The translations under genes and the position numbers were made by a program. A DNA stretch of 64,000 nucleotides from Myxococcales bacterium. GTDB taxonomy: Bacteria; Myxococcota_A; Polyangia; Nannocystales; Nannocystaceae. Location: positions 558,001-622,000 of the forward strand of contig JACKDU010000004.1 in NCBI GenBank assembly GCA_020633335.1, given 5' to 3'. Below are positions 10,101 to 18,222 of this stretch, in pieces. Under the pieces are notes generated by a model, which saw nothing but the letters and a program-made list of their open reading frames with translations, did no database searches and was not told where the DNA came from. The stretch's first letter is position 1. Every line of letters starts with the position of its first letter.

Positions 10101-11448
10101 CGGCTACGTCGTCGATGAGATCGCCTACCCGCGCTGGCGCGACCGGGTGCTCGCGCTCGAGCCCGGCACCAGCAACCCGCTCGCCCGCTTCATCGCCTTC
10201 TACAAGATGATGGACGAGGCGCGGATGCGGCGCGTCGAGGTCCAGATGCGCGAGCGCCTGCCGATCGAGGACGGGGACGCGCGCGCGCTCCTCGGGCGCG
10301 TCGACCTCCCCTCGCCGCCCCTCGATCGCCGCCTCGTCGACACCTACCTCGGCTACTACGTCGGCCAGGGGCTCCTCCCGCGGCCCGCCGCGCCGCCCTC
10401 GGCGGCCCCTGCCCCGAGCTCGGTGCTCGATCGCCAGCGCCCGCCCGAGATCGCCTTCCCCGACCTCTTCCTCCCGCGCTCGCCGAAGCTCGAGGGCTTC
10501 TACGAGCGGGCGACCGAGCGGCAGTGGCGGGCGCGCTCGCGGATCGACTGGTCGACGCCCCTCGACCCCCACAACCCCGCCGATCTCCCGGACGTCGCCC
10601 TGCCGATCTACGGCTCGCCGATCTTCGAGCGGCTAAGCGCCGCCGAGCGCGGCCGCGTCCGCGCCCACTACCAGGCGTGGCAGCTCTCGCAATTTCTCTA
10701 CGGCGAGCAGATCGCGCTGGTCGCCACCAGCCAGCTCATCCGCCTGGCGCCGAGCGCCGAGGTCCAGCTCTTCGCCGGCACCCAGGCCGCGGACGAGGCC
10801 CGCCACCTCGAGATCTACACCCGCCTCATCGACGAGAAGATCGGCCTCCGCTACCCGATGGTCGGGCCGCTGAGCCGCCTCGCCGACGTCGTCTTCGCCG
10901 ACGATCGCTGGGACATCACCAGCCTCGGGATCCAGATCCTCGTCGAGGGGCTCGCGCTCGCCTCCTTCGCGGCGATGCGGGATCAGTCGCGCAACCCGCT
11001 CATCGTCGCCGTCCACACCTACGTGATGGAGGACGAGGCGCGCCACGTCGGCTTCGGCAACCGCCTCCTCGCCCCCTACTACGCCGAGCTCAGCGACGGC
11101 GAGCGGGCCGAGCGCGAGGAGCTGGTGATCGAGGCCTCCTACCTCCTCCGCGATCGGATCCTCGCCACCGACGAGATCTGGGAGCGCTGCGGCCTCCCGC
11201 CGCGGGAGTGCGCCGACTGGATCCGCGAGTCCGGCTTCCAGCGCGCCTGGGGGGCCGCGCTCTTCAGCCGGATCGTCCCGGCGATCCGGGCGATCGGCCT
11301 CTGGAGCACCAGGGTCCAGGACGCCTACGGCAAGATGGGGCTCCTCGGCCACGCCTGCCGCGACCTCGACGATCTCCGCGTCGAGGACGAGCGCCGCGCC
11401 GACGCGCTCGACGGTCGCGCCGGCGGGGAGGAGCGGGCCCGTGCTTGA
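7189..11448 (+). CDS. FAAL / ACP / thioester reductase / diiron oxygenase fusion
   Basis: Protein of 1419 residues with four modules. (1) Fatty acyl-AMP ligase, about 1-570, with YTSGSTGDPRGVMVSH near 180 and GRLKDLIIVRGRN. (2) Acyl carrier protein, about 590-665, with phosphopantetheine Ser near 622 in AGLDSLN. (3) NAD(P)H thioester reductase, about 695-1060, with ITGATGFVG and YSQSK near 858. (4) Ferritin-like diiron domain, about 1110-1400, with two E-x-x-H sites, DEARHLE near 1203 and DEDEARH-like MEDEARHVGFG near 1282. A fatty acid would be adenylated, loaded on the carrier, reduced to aldehyde or alcohol and oxidised by the diiron centre, either on the carrier or after release. It overlaps the sulfotransferase gene by 8 bases. 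The product is unknown. Confidence 0.88.
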   Translation: MDGDTREIYPPASPALGCATLAEVLVHRAGERPEGLAFRFLEEGEVDGRVSAWSWGELKRRADSIAAAIAEHAAPGQRALLLFAPGLDFIAAFFGCLIAGVVAVPVPPPDPRRLDATLPRLLGVVADADPCVVLTTTAIAGFGRALGGAFAALPWIEVDAVWPAAAPAVAVAPDDLAFLQYTSGSTGDPRGVMVSHRNLLANLAMSDRGYELAGREGQVVSWLPFYHDMGLIGVVLGNAYQGSVATLFSPLDFLKRPLRWLEAISRYGVPAMSGAPDFAYAYVARRATPAEIRALDLSRWVLAFCGAEPVQASTLDRFAETFAPAGFRRDAFRPSYGLAEATLFVSATAGEPRILAVDGAALQRGVVRPGDRPQVSCGRPDPEERVRIVAPESGAPVPDGVVGEILIAGDHVVDGYWRQPEHPSFAARLDDGDGPYLRSGDLGFLHGGELFISGRLKDLIIVRGRNLFPNDLEAACDGIHPAIRSGGVAAFGFDRGDGEGGRIAALIEVKLEGASADEVSARVREAIAAGFGVQVDAVLVPPRTIPRTTSGKIRRSELRSRWLAGEVTVLAESRAAPIADSEPPAPPRHTRKELVAWITAWIQERVRPGPLRPSESFTSAGLDSLNLVWLASDLEKLLGFDIPVETLFGGSIKTTAALLAMGERKLGSTRRIDLAAEARLDPAIAPIASPPPRAADAPLLITGATGFVGAYLVAALLRRSSAPLLCLARAADDDEARARVLHALARFDLDERALARVRGLAGDLARPGLGLDEARLAALAGEVAAIYHCAAEIDWVKPYSSLRPVNVDGTRAILRLACAGGAALHYVSTIGVYPLGEDVAIPFAEDAPLGESDKLQLGYSQSKWVAEKLVEEARARGLPVTVYRPGLVSGERRSGYERDPEHQLLYAFIAGCVAFGQAPALEKVIDASPVDWVAEAIAALSLLPEARGRRLNLINRAPIRQRELYAALRARGYVVDEIAYPRWRDRVLALEPGTSNPLARFIAFYKMMDEARMRRVEVQMRERLPIEDGDARALLGRVDLPSPPLDRRLVDTYLGYYVGQGLLPRPAAPPSAAPAPSSVLDRQRPPEIAFPDLFLPRSPKLEGFYERATERQWRARSRIDWSTPLDPHNPADLPDVALPIYGSPIFERLSAAERGRVRAHYQAWQLSQFLYGEQIALVATSQLIRLAPSAEVQLFAGTQAADEARHLEIYTRLIDEKIGLRYPMVGPLSRLADVVFADDRWDITSLGIQILVEGLALASFAAMRDQSRNPLIVAVHTYVMEDEARHVGFGNRLLAPYYAELSDGERAEREELVIEASYLLRDRILATDEIWERCGLPPRECADWIRESGFQRAWGAALFSRIVPAIRAIGLWSTRVQDAYGKMGLLGHACRDLDDLRVEDERRADALDGRAGGEERARA

Positions 11449-12580
11449 GAGCCTCTTCGATCCCGACGAGGTGATCGTCGCGGCCCAGGACTCGGCGGAG
11501 CGCGACGACCTCTGGGGCACCTGGTGGCAGCCGACCCTCGAGCGGCTCTGCGCGTCGATCGCCGCAGAGGCCGGGCTCTACCCCGCGCGCGCCTGGCGGA
11601 TCGCCCGCTGGCTCATCGAGCTCCTCGAGACCCGGGCCCGGATCGCCGACCACCTCGACGGGCGGGGCGACGCCGTCGCGCCCTCGACGATCGCGCGGCC
11701 GATCATCATCACCGGGCTGCCGCGGACCGGGACCACGCTCCTCCACAACCTCCTGGCGGGCCTCCCCGGGCTCCGCGCCTACACCCCGTGGGAGATGCGG
11801 GCGATCGTCCCCGAGGCCGACGCCGGCCCGTCCTGGCGCGAGGAGGTGCGGGCCGACACCGCCGCCGAGATCCGAGCGCTCCACGAGCGGGCGCCCCAGC
11901 TCGCGCGGATCCACCCGATCAACGCCGACGCCCCCGACGAGTGCCACTGGCTCACGCGCCACTCCTTCGCCTCGCTGATCTTCGGCTACACCCTCGCGGT
12001 CCCCGGCTTCGTGCGCTGGCTCGTCGATGCGCCGCGGCCGGAGGTCTACGCCGAACACCGGATCCAGCTCGAGATCCTCGGCGCCCGCGACGACGCGCCC
12101 GGCCGCCTGGTGCTCAAGGATCCCGGCCACCTCTGGCACCTCGACGAGCTCCTGGACACCTACCCCGACGCGCTGATCGTCCGCCTCCACCGCGACCCCT
12201 GCGAGGCGATCCCCTCGCTCTGCTCGCTCATGCACACCCTCCGGAGGATGGACTCGAGCCGCCTCGACCCGGCCGAGCTCGGCCCCGAGGTCCTCGACCT
12301 CGTCGACCTCGCGCTCCGCCGCGAGGGCGAGGTCCGCGGCCGCCGTGGCGACGATCACTTCCTCGATCTCGAGTACCGCGACCTCGTCGACGATCCGATC
12401 GCCGCCCTCCGCCGGATCTGCGCCCGCGCGGATCACCGGCTCGACGACGTCGCCGTCGCCTCGGTCGCTTCGTGGCTCGCCGCCAACCCCAAGGATCGGG
12501 CCGGTCGCCACGTCTACACGGCCCGGCAATTCGGCGTCGAGCCGGCGGCGATCCGCGAGCGCCTGGGCGAGCGAGGCTAG
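11441..12580 (+). CDS. PAPS-dependent sulfotransferase family protein
   Basis: Protein of 379 residues from a GTG start inside the end of the preceding fusion gene. The 5'-phosphosulfate loop is PIIITGLPRTGTTLLHNLL near residue 87-105, typical of Sulfotransfer_3-type enzymes. LIVRLHRDP near 245 resembles the 3'-phosphate-binding motif. The family moves sulfate from PAPS to hydroxyl groups of lipids or small molecules. Tight coupling suggests the acceptor is an alcohol made by the reductase and/or diiron modules, giving a sulfated lipid; that is inference. It is followed by a hairpin shared with the convergent porin-like gene. Confidence 0.85.
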   Translation: MLESLFDPDEVIVAAQDSAERDDLWGTWWQPTLERLCASIAAEAGLYPARAWRIARWLIELLETRARIADHLDGRGDAVAPSTIARPIIITGLPRTGTTLLHNLLAGLPGLRAYTPWEMRAIVPEADAGPSWREEVRADTAAEIRALHERAPQLARIHPINADAPDECHWLTRHSFASLIFGYTLAVPGFVRWLVDAPRPEVYAEHRIQLEILGARDDAPGRLVLKDPGHLWHLDELLDTYPDALIVRLHRDPCEAIPSLCSLMHTLRRMDSSRLDPAELGPEVLDLVDLALRREGEVRGRRGDDHFLDLEYRDLVDDPIAALRRICARADHRLDDVAVASVASWLAANPKDRAGRHVYTARQFGVEPAAIRERLGERG

Positions 12581-12596
12581 CCGCGCCCGCCCTCGC

Positions 12597-12665
12597 GGGG
12601 AGCGGGCCCGAGGCCGGCGAGCGCCCGGAGGCGCGGGCGATCTCGGGGAGCGAGGCCCGCTCCCC
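12597..12665. terminator. Bidirectional hairpin between convergent genes
   Basis: GGGGAGCGGGCC at 12597 and GGCCCGCTCCCC ending at 12665 form a perfect 12-bp stem around a GC-rich loop, lying between the sulfotransferase stop and the convergent barrel-protein stop. The position and symmetry suit a terminator for both, though no T-tract is visible. Confidence 0.5.
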
Positions 12666-12726
12666 TCGACCGTGGAGCCGGCGTCCCGAAGGCGGGCGCC
12701 GAGCTCCTCCGGCGTCGCCCCGAGGC

Positions 12727-14244
12727 TCAGCGGGGCTGCGGGGTCGGCCGCCCGAAGCGGTGGGCGAAGACGCCGGCGACCGCGAAGAAGATCATGTGCT
12801 GATCCTGGGCGAGGCCGATCGCGTCGTCGGTGATCGCCGATCCCCGGTAGAAGAAGCCGTTCGGGTTGGTCGAGTGGTCGTAGCGGTACTCGAGGCGGAG
12901 GAGCACCCCGGCGAAGGCGCGGACGTCGTTGGTGTAGGTGATCCCCGCGAGGGTCTGCGGGATCCCGTAGATCCGCCCGTCGCGGTCCCAGAACCACTCT
13001 GGCCGGAGGACCATGTCCCAGGTCCGCCGCTCGCCGAGGACCCGCCAGCGGGTGAAGAGCGCCGCCGACATCCACATGTTCCAGGGCTCGCCGGGGAGAT
13101 CGGTGCGGCGCTCGCCGCCGGCGTCGTAGACCGCGGAGAAGCCGAACTTGTCGACGTTGTAGGTCAGCTGGGTGTCCGAGAACATCCGCCAGGCGCGGAG
13201 GCGGATGTCGGCGTTCTCGGGGCCGAACCACGCGTACTCGGCGAAGGCGAGGCGCGGGCTCGGCGAGTAGGTGTAGGCGAACATCGTGCTCGGCGCCTTG
13301 TTGATGTCGACCGCGGTGTTCCAGCCGTTGACCACCCAGGCCTGGAGCGCGTGGCGCTCGCCGATCGGGTGGACGATCTTCAACCCCGCGAGGTAGAAGG
13401 GCACGCCGTTGATCTCCCAGCTCGACGAGTAGGTCCACTGGAAGGGGGTCCAGTGGAGGCCGATGCCGATCGGCGCGAGGTGGATCCCGGCCTGGATCTC
13501 GGTGCCGCGGCGGACCTTGAAGCCGATGTTGGCGCGGGCGAGGTGCTTCCAGACCTCGACGCCGGCCTCGTGCGACGCGTCGTCCCCGGGCATCGGCTCG
13601 GCGATGTACATCACGTCGGCGCCCGGTCCGAACTGGAGCGCGAGCTCGGCCATCGGCGAGACCCGGCCGGGGACCGGATCGCGGCGGAGGTAGACGACCG
13701 CGAGGTTGAGGGTGAACTCGCCGGTGCGGGGCTGGACCGACGAGCCCCGCCAGACGTGGTTGTCGGGGAAGTTGTTGTTGAAGGCGTAGCTGGTGTCGAG
13801 GAAGCCGCCGACCTCCCAGGGGTGGAAGACCTCGCGGCCGTCCTCGTCGAGGGCGCGGTTGGCCAGCGACGCCGAGACGTCGTCGCGGGTCGCCACCTCG
13901 GCGCCGGGCATCGACGGGCCCGTCGGCGGCCCGGCGACCGCGTCATGGGGCTCGGCCTCGCCCGCCCGCCGCGGGTGCGGCGGCAGGCCGGTCCCGAGGC
14001 GAGCCGAGGCGTCGCCGCGCGTCGCCACGTCCGCGCCCGGGAGCGCGCGCCCGTCGGGCGGGCTCGCGGGCTCGTCGGGCGCGGGTGGATCCGCGGGTCC
14101 GGACGCGGGCCCGTCGATCGACTCGACCCCGTCGTAGGCGCGGGGCGGCGCCGCGGCCTCAGCTGGCCGAGAGGCCAGGGCAGAGGCGACGAGGCCGAGC
14201 GCGGTCAGGACCAGGCGAGGGTGACCGAAAGGCGAGCGCATCAT
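12727..14244 (-). CDS. Outer-membrane beta-barrel, OmpL-like porin family
   Basis: About 505 residues from ATG 14244 (ATG 14241 is equally possible; the frame is open a further 14 codons). The signal peptide ends at SRPAEA. A Pro/Asp-rich linker (about 25-145) contains a twice-repeated motif (LPGADVATRGDASARL and MPGAEVATRDDVSASL). A barrel follows with alternating aromatic strands, starting FLDTSYAFNNNFPDN, resembling the putative beta-barrel porin-2 (OmpL-like) family; substrate unknown. A TGACAGGTCA dyad lies about 10 bases upstream of the start. It is convergent with the sulfotransferase gene and divergent from nothing close. Confidence 0.75.
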   Translation of the reverse strand: MMRSPFGHPRLVLTALGLVASALASRPAEAAAPPRAYDGVESIDGPASGPADPPAPDEPASPPDGRALPGADVATRGDASARLGTGLPPHPRRAGEAEPHDAVAGPPTGPSMPGAEVATRDDVSASLANRALDEDGREVFHPWEVGGFLDTSYAFNNNFPDNHVWRGSSVQPRTGEFTLNLAVVYLRRDPVPGRVSPMAELALQFGPGADVMYIAEPMPGDDASHEAGVEVWKHLARANIGFKVRRGTEIQAGIHLAPIGIGLHWTPFQWTYSSSWEINGVPFYLAGLKIVHPIGERHALQAWVVNGWNTAVDINKAPSTMFAYTYSPSPRLAFAEYAWFGPENADIRLRAWRMFSDTQLTYNVDKFGFSAVYDAGGERRTDLPGEPWNMWMSAALFTRWRVLGERRTWDMVLRPEWFWDRDGRIYGIPQTLAGITYTNDVRAFAGVLLRLEYRYDHSTNPNGFFYRGSAITDDAIGLAQDQHMIFFAVAGVFAHRFGRPTPQPR

Positions 14245-14253
14245 CGCCCATGA

Positions 14254-14265
14254 TGACAGGTCAAT
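14254..14265. promoter_or_regulatory. TGACAGGTCAAT dyad near the OmpL-like start
   Basis: The palindromic core TGACAGGTCA lies directly before the start region of the minus-strand barrel gene. The same 12-mer recurs upstream of the CHAT gene at 33107-33118. Read on the minus strand it contains TTGACC. It could be an operator or part of a promoter. Confidence 0.35.
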
Positions 14266-14425
14266 CGCCGCGATGGCGGAGGACATGCGGGCGATTCGCG
14301 GAGATCGCGCTCACCTCGGTCGCGGGCGACGGCTGGATCACCTCGGCCGTGCTCGCTGACAAGGGGCTCGCTACGCCCTCACGCGGATCGCGTCACGCGC
14401 TCAGGCGTCTCGCTCCGGGCGAGAG

Positions 14426-14456
14426 ACGCCGGCGACCCGCGGCGGGTCGCCGGCGT
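14426..14456 (-). terminator. 15-bp perfect hairpin after the HEAT-repeat gene
   Basis: ACGCCGGCGACCCGC and its exact reverse complement are separated by one base, ending 9 bases downstream of the HEAT-repeat stop on the minus strand. This strong GC-rich structure probably ends the three-gene operon upstream. Confidence 0.6.
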
Positions 14457-14464
14457 GTCCGCGC

Positions 14465-15451
14465 TCAGAGCTTGGTCGTCGCCGTCGGCAGCGAGCGCGC
14501 CCGCGGGTCGGCGACCTGCTCGCCGCTGAGCTTGCGGGTGAACTTCCACTCGCCGCTCGCCGGCGAGTAGATCCCCGCGAAGTCGATCGCGGCGGCGTAG
14601 CGGGTCGAGAGCGAGTGGAGCTCGAACTCGACGCCGGCCGGCGTCACCTTGACCGATCCGGCGTAGGTCACCTCGCCCCCCGGACGCGCGCCGATCAGCT
14701 CGATCCGACCGCCCGCCCCCGGCTGGGTGACGAAGTGGTGGGCGAGGCTGAGCTGACCCGTCGAGAGCCCGCTGTGCATGAGCACCAGCGGCCGCGCGTC
14801 CTTCTGCGCGAGCGCGTCGATCGCGTTCTGCTTCGGGAAGTCGTCGGTGAACGCGAGGATCAGGCGGACGCCCTTGCAGTCGAGCTCGACCGCCCCCTGA
14901 TCGACGACGCCGAGGGAGGGCAGGTCCTTCTGGGCCTCCTGAGCCCCCGCCCGCCCCTGGGCCGCCGGCTTGGCCGGCAGCTCAAAGCCGCCGCGGAGGG
15001 CGACCCGCGCCCGCAGATCGGGGACCGCGAGGCGGTGCTTGCCGAGGCGGTGGCGGTAGGAGATCAGGCACTTGGCGAACTCGACCGCCGCCTGGGCCTG
15101 GGCCGCCGGGTGGAGCTGCTCGAGCGACTGGAGCTCGGCGGCCCCGCCGATCAGCCCGAGCGAGCGGGCGGCGTTGCGGACCACCAGCGCGTCGGGATCG
15201 GCGAGCGCCGCCGAGAGGAGGTGCCGGCTCGCCGGCGTCGCCTCCATGCCGGCGAGCGACGCGACCGTCCGCTTGACCTTGGGCTGGGTCTGCCGCGCCT
15301 TCATCAGGTCCTCGTAGACCTTGGCCCGCATCGGGCTCGCCCGGCGCTCGAGGTGCTTGACCGCGAGGAGGGCGTCGCTGATCTCAGCCGAGCGCGCGAG
15401 CTTGGCGAGCTCGCCGTCGGCGAGGCGTTCGATGTTGTGGATCTCTGGCAT
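14465..15451 (-). CDS. HEAT-repeat-like protein of unknown function
   Basis: Protein of 328 residues. The N-terminal half is helical, with HEAT/armadillo-like segments (SRHLLSAALADPDALVVRNAARSLGLIGG); the C-terminal half is mixed beta and Gly-rich (LILAFTDDF, PAGVEFELHSLSTRYAAAIDFAG). No signal peptide, so probably cytoplasmic unless carried by a non-classical route. It lies 7 bases after the metzincin-like protease gene and ends before a strong hairpin, so it is the last gene of that operon. No specific family is recognised; a partner or inhibitor of the protease is possible but unproven. Confidence 0.7.
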   Translation of the reverse strand: MPEIHNIERLADGELAKLARSAEISDALLAVKHLERRASPMRAKVYEDLMKARQTQPKVKRTVASLAGMEATPASRHLLSAALADPDALVVRNAARSLGLIGGAAELQSLEQLHPAAQAQAAVEFAKCLISYRHRLGKHRLAVPDLRARVALRGGFELPAKPAAQGRAGAQEAQKDLPSLGVVDQGAVELDCKGVRLILAFTDDFPKQNAIDALAQKDARPLVLMHSGLSTGQLSLAHHFVTQPGAGGRIELIGARPGGEVTYAGSVKVTPAGVEFELHSLSTRYAAAIDFAGIYSPASGEWKFTRKLSGEQVADPRARSLPTATTKL

Positions 15452-15458
15452 CTTCGGC

Positions 15459-16196
15459 CTACCTGTTGTGCACCGCGCAGTGGGTGCGGATCGTGCTCTG
15501 CTGCGAGCTGGTCAAGACCGTCGAGTTCCGGGTGCTGTTGCAGCACCGGCTCTGGGCCATCAGGTTGTCGCGGGCGCTGCTCGCGGTCGGGCAGTCGTCG
15601 CCGTGGTTGTGCGGGAGACCGAGGTAGTGGCACATCTCGTGGGAGAAGGTCCGCGCGAGCTGGAGCGCGCCGAGGTTGACCTCGCCGCCGATCAGCCCGT
15701 TCATCCCCTTGGCCTCCTTGTCGCAGGGCCCGGGGACCGGCGAGAGGCCGATCCAGCCGGCGGAGATGTTGTCGACGACGAAGACGTCGAGGCCGTCGTT
15801 GTTGACGCTCCACTCCTGGGTGAGGTCCTCGGCCTCGTCATCGCTGCCGAGGTCGTCGCGGCCGCGCGCGTCGGCGGCGTTGATGTGGTAGCGGCCGATC
15901 CGGCCGATCCCGAGGCCGCCGGCCTTGAGGATCCCGTGGGCCCGGAAGATCGCGTACTCGATCCAGCGGCGCTCGTCGCCGCTGAAGTTGTCCCAGCCGA
16001 CGCTGATCACGTTGATGTTGAAGTAGCGGCCGGTGATCCCGACGAGCTTGTCGCGGAGCGAGAGCTGCGAGGTCACGGCCGGATCGGGGTCATCCGGGAC
16101 CCGCTGGTAGAGGAAGCCGTAGAGGCTCCCGAGCACCGAGACGTTGCCCGAGGTCGAGATCCCGAGCGCTGACATCGTTTGCCTGAGTGAGATCAT
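15459..16196 (-). CDS. Metzincin-like zinc metalloprotease
   Basis: Protein of 245 residues. The zinc site FSHEMCHYLGLPHNH near residue 190-204 matches HExxHxxGxxH of metzincins, and NLMAQ about 15 residues later may be the Met-turn. Cys residues near the site suggest disulfides in an exported form, but no classical signal peptide is seen. A perfect AGGAGG Shine-Dalgarno site overlaps the stop region of the upstream gene (9-base spacing), so it is the middle gene of a three-gene operon. The upstream tail-fibre-like gene and lack of a signal suggest a delivered or particle-associated protease; that is inference. Confidence 0.8.
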   Translation of the reverse strand: MISLRQTMSALGISTSGNVSVLGSLYGFLYQRVPDDPDPAVTSQLSLRDKLVGITGRYFNINVISVGWDNFSGDERRWIEYAIFRAHGILKAGGLGIGRIGRYHINAADARGRDDLGSDDEAEDLTQEWSVNNDGLDVFVVDNISAGWIGLSPVPGPCDKEAKGMNGLIGGEVNLGALQLARTFSHEMCHYLGLPHNHGDDCPTASSARDNLMAQSRCCNSTRNSTVLTSSQQSTIRTHCAVHNR

Positions 16197-16205
16197 GATG
16201 TCCTC

Positions 16206-16985
16206 CTATTGGAGACAGACGAGGATGGTGATCATCCCCTGGCCCTCAGCCAGGGGCTCGAGCGCCTTGCCGAGGACCGCGCCGAAGGCCCGCGCCTGAT
16301 CGCTCGCCTTCATCGCGTGGCCGGGGGTCGGCGAGGTGGTCAGGAGATCGCCGAGCTCGATCGCGCCGAAGCTCGCGTCGACCTTGCAGCGGACGCGGCC
16401 GACCAGGGCGATCGGCAGGGTGTCGCCGTCGCCGTCGCCGTCGAAGCCGAGTCGGATCCCCGGCTTGAACTCGCCGGCGCCCGAGACGACGCCGGCGACG
16501 CGGCGGTCGTAGTCGCGGGCGCAGAGGCGGAGGCCGCCCTCGTCGACCACCAGCACCGAGCCAGCGTCGATCCCGGCGCGGTCGAGCACCGGGAAGTGCT
16601 CGGCGCAGTCGGCCCCCTGGAGGCGGATATCCCCCTGCGAGGCGTCGAGGAGGACGGTGGTCGTCCCCGCGCCGTTCTTCACCTGGAGGTCGCCGCGGAT
16701 GATCGTCGTGCCGTTGACGTCGAGGCGCGCCTGCGGGTTGGCGGTGCTGAGGCCGACGTTGCCGGTCGGTCCGTGGAGGACGAACTGGCCCCACTTATCC
16801 TGGCCAGAGGCGGTGTGGTAGGCGATCTCGAGGCGGTTGCGATCGGCCGCCCCCTGCGGCTGGGTCGAGTTCCCCCACGGGTTGTGGATGTGGAAGCCGC
16901 CGCCGTCGCGGTCGCGGGTCTGGCTCAGGAAGATCCAGTCGGACCAGGGTCGGTTGATGCGCACGGTGTCATCGAAGTTCGGCAT
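16206..16985 (-). CDS. Tail-fibre / surface-structure-like protein
   Basis: Protein of 259 residues. The stretch GNVGLSTANPQARLDVNGTT, followed by short beta strands, is typical of phage tail-fibre or pyocin-like proteins ending in an intramolecular chaperone or peptidase-G2-like domain. The later part has ADCAEHFPVLD, GSVLVVDEGGLRLC, RRVAGVVSGAG and LGDLLTTSPTPGHAMKA, which also occur in such C-terminal domains. It is the first gene of the operon with the metalloprotease and HEAT-like genes. Whether it belongs to a phage-derived particle or a secreted fibre cannot be told; there are no other tail genes nearby. Confidence 0.6.
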   Translation of the reverse strand: MPNFDDTVRINRPWSDWIFLSQTRDRDGGGFHIHNPWGNSTQPQGAADRNRLEIAYHTASGQDKWGQFVLHGPTGNVGLSTANPQARLDVNGTTIIRGDLQVKNGAGTTTVLLDASQGDIRLQGADCAEHFPVLDRAGIDAGSVLVVDEGGLRLCARDYDRRVAGVVSGAGEFKPGIRLGFDGDGDGDTLPIALVGRVRCKVDASFGAIELGDLLTTSPTPGHAMKASDQARAFGAVLGKALEPLAEGQGMITILVCLQ

Positions 16986-17060
16986 GACGGGAGGCTAGTA
17001 GGGCCCCGCGTCCAGCCTCAATCGCAAACACCGAAAACGCCCGCGCAATCGCTGCGAGGG

Positions 17061-18215
17061 TCACGGGCGGCGACCCTCCTCGGGGCAGCGCGCCGACACC
17101 TCGTCGGGGCTCCATCCCCCCGACGCACGTTCGCCGATCGAGAGCCGACGGGCGAACCTGCGCTCCCAGGTGTTGAAGAGGATCCTCCGCCGACCGCCGA
17201 CCACGAGGACGTCGCCGTCCGGAAGCGCCGACGCGGTGTGGCTCGAGCGCGGCCCGACGATCCGCCCGAGGACGCGGGTGGTGGCGGCGCTGAGATCGAG
17301 GAGCTCGGCCTGGGCGACCGCCCGCTCGGCGCCCCACCCCGAGGGCGCCCCGCCGATCACCAGGAGGCGATCGCCGAGGAGCGTCGCCGTGTGACCGCTG
17401 CGGGCGTGGCAGAGGCGCGGCCCTGGCCGCCAGGTCAGGCTCCGGGGATCGAGGAGCTCGACGCTGGCGAGCGCGCGGGGGCGGAGCTCGCCGCCGATCA
17501 CCACCCGCCCGCCGACCACCGCGAGGCCGCCGTCGCCGAGGGCGATCGCCGCGTGGAAGGCCCGGGCCTCGGCGAGGCGCCCGGTCGTGCCCCAGGCGTC
17601 CGCCCGCGGGTCGTAGACCAGCGCGATCGGCTCGGGCGCGTCGATCTCACCGACGACGATCACCCGCCCGTCGACCAGCGTCGTCGCGCTCAGCCGCCGC
17701 CCGGCGTGGGGGAGCGGCGACGCCTCGCGCCAGCGATCGGCGCTCGGATCGTAGATCTCGACGCCGACGTCGCCGTCGTCGTCGTCGCCGGCGACGACGA
17801 GCACCCGCCCGTCGGCGAGGCGGGCGGCCGCGTGGTTGGCCCGCGGGCGGCTCATCGGCGCCGCGTCCCGCCAGCGATCGGCGAGCGGGTCGTAGAGGAT
17901 CGCCGAGCGCAGCGGCTCGACCTCCGTCCCGGTGCCGCCGGCCACCAGCGCCCGACCGTCGAGGAGGGCGGTCGCGCTCGCCCAGCTCCGCCCGCCCGCG
18001 GGGAGCGGCGCCGCCATCTTCCACGACCTGTCCTCGGGGTCATAGCGGCCGACGAGCGAGGGCGGCGGGTAGCCGGCGCCGCCGAGGATCAGCACCGAGC
18101 CGTCGCCCAGGGTCGCCGCCTCGTGGTAGGCCCGCGGCCGCGTGAGCGGGTGCGCGCAGGCCCCCGCGAGGCCGCACGCGAGGGCGAGGGCGACGAGGAG
18201 GCGGGGCCGGGGCAC
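17061..18215 (-). CDS. Kelch-repeat lipoprotein
   Basis: Protein of 384 residues from a GTG start. Lipoprotein signal with lipobox LAGAC (Cys about 20). Six or seven Kelch-type repeats follow, each with a form of ATLGDGSVLILGG and a W about 20 residues later, predicting a beta-propeller. It should be anchored in the outer or inner membrane facing the periplasm or outside. It starts 7 bases after the stop of the small membrane protein gene, so the two are one operon. Kelch propellers usually bind proteins or sugars; the ligand is unknown. Confidence 0.85.
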   Translation of the reverse strand: MPRPRLLVALALACGLAGACAHPLTRPRAYHEAATLGDGSVLILGGAGYPPPSLVGRYDPEDRSWKMAAPLPAGGRSWASATALLDGRALVAGGTGTEVEPLRSAILYDPLADRWRDAAPMSRPRANHAAARLADGRVLVVAGDDDDGDVGVEIYDPSADRWREASPLPHAGRRLSATTLVDGRVIVVGEIDAPEPIALVYDPRADAWGTTGRLAEARAFHAAIALGDGGLAVVGGRVVIGGELRPRALASVELLDPRSLTWRPGPRLCHARSGHTATLLGDRLLVIGGAPSGWGAERAVAQAELLDLSAATTRVLGRIVGPRSSHTASALPDGDVLVVGGRRRILFNTWERRFARRLSIGERASGGWSPDEVSARCPEEGRRP

Positions 18216-18222
18216 CGGCGAA

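Noticed and set aside
7174..10572. Very long open frame on the minus strand opposite the FAAL fusion
   Set aside because: Arg/Asp/Val-rich low-complexity translation typical of the reverse of high-GC coding DNA; the plus strand has clear domains.
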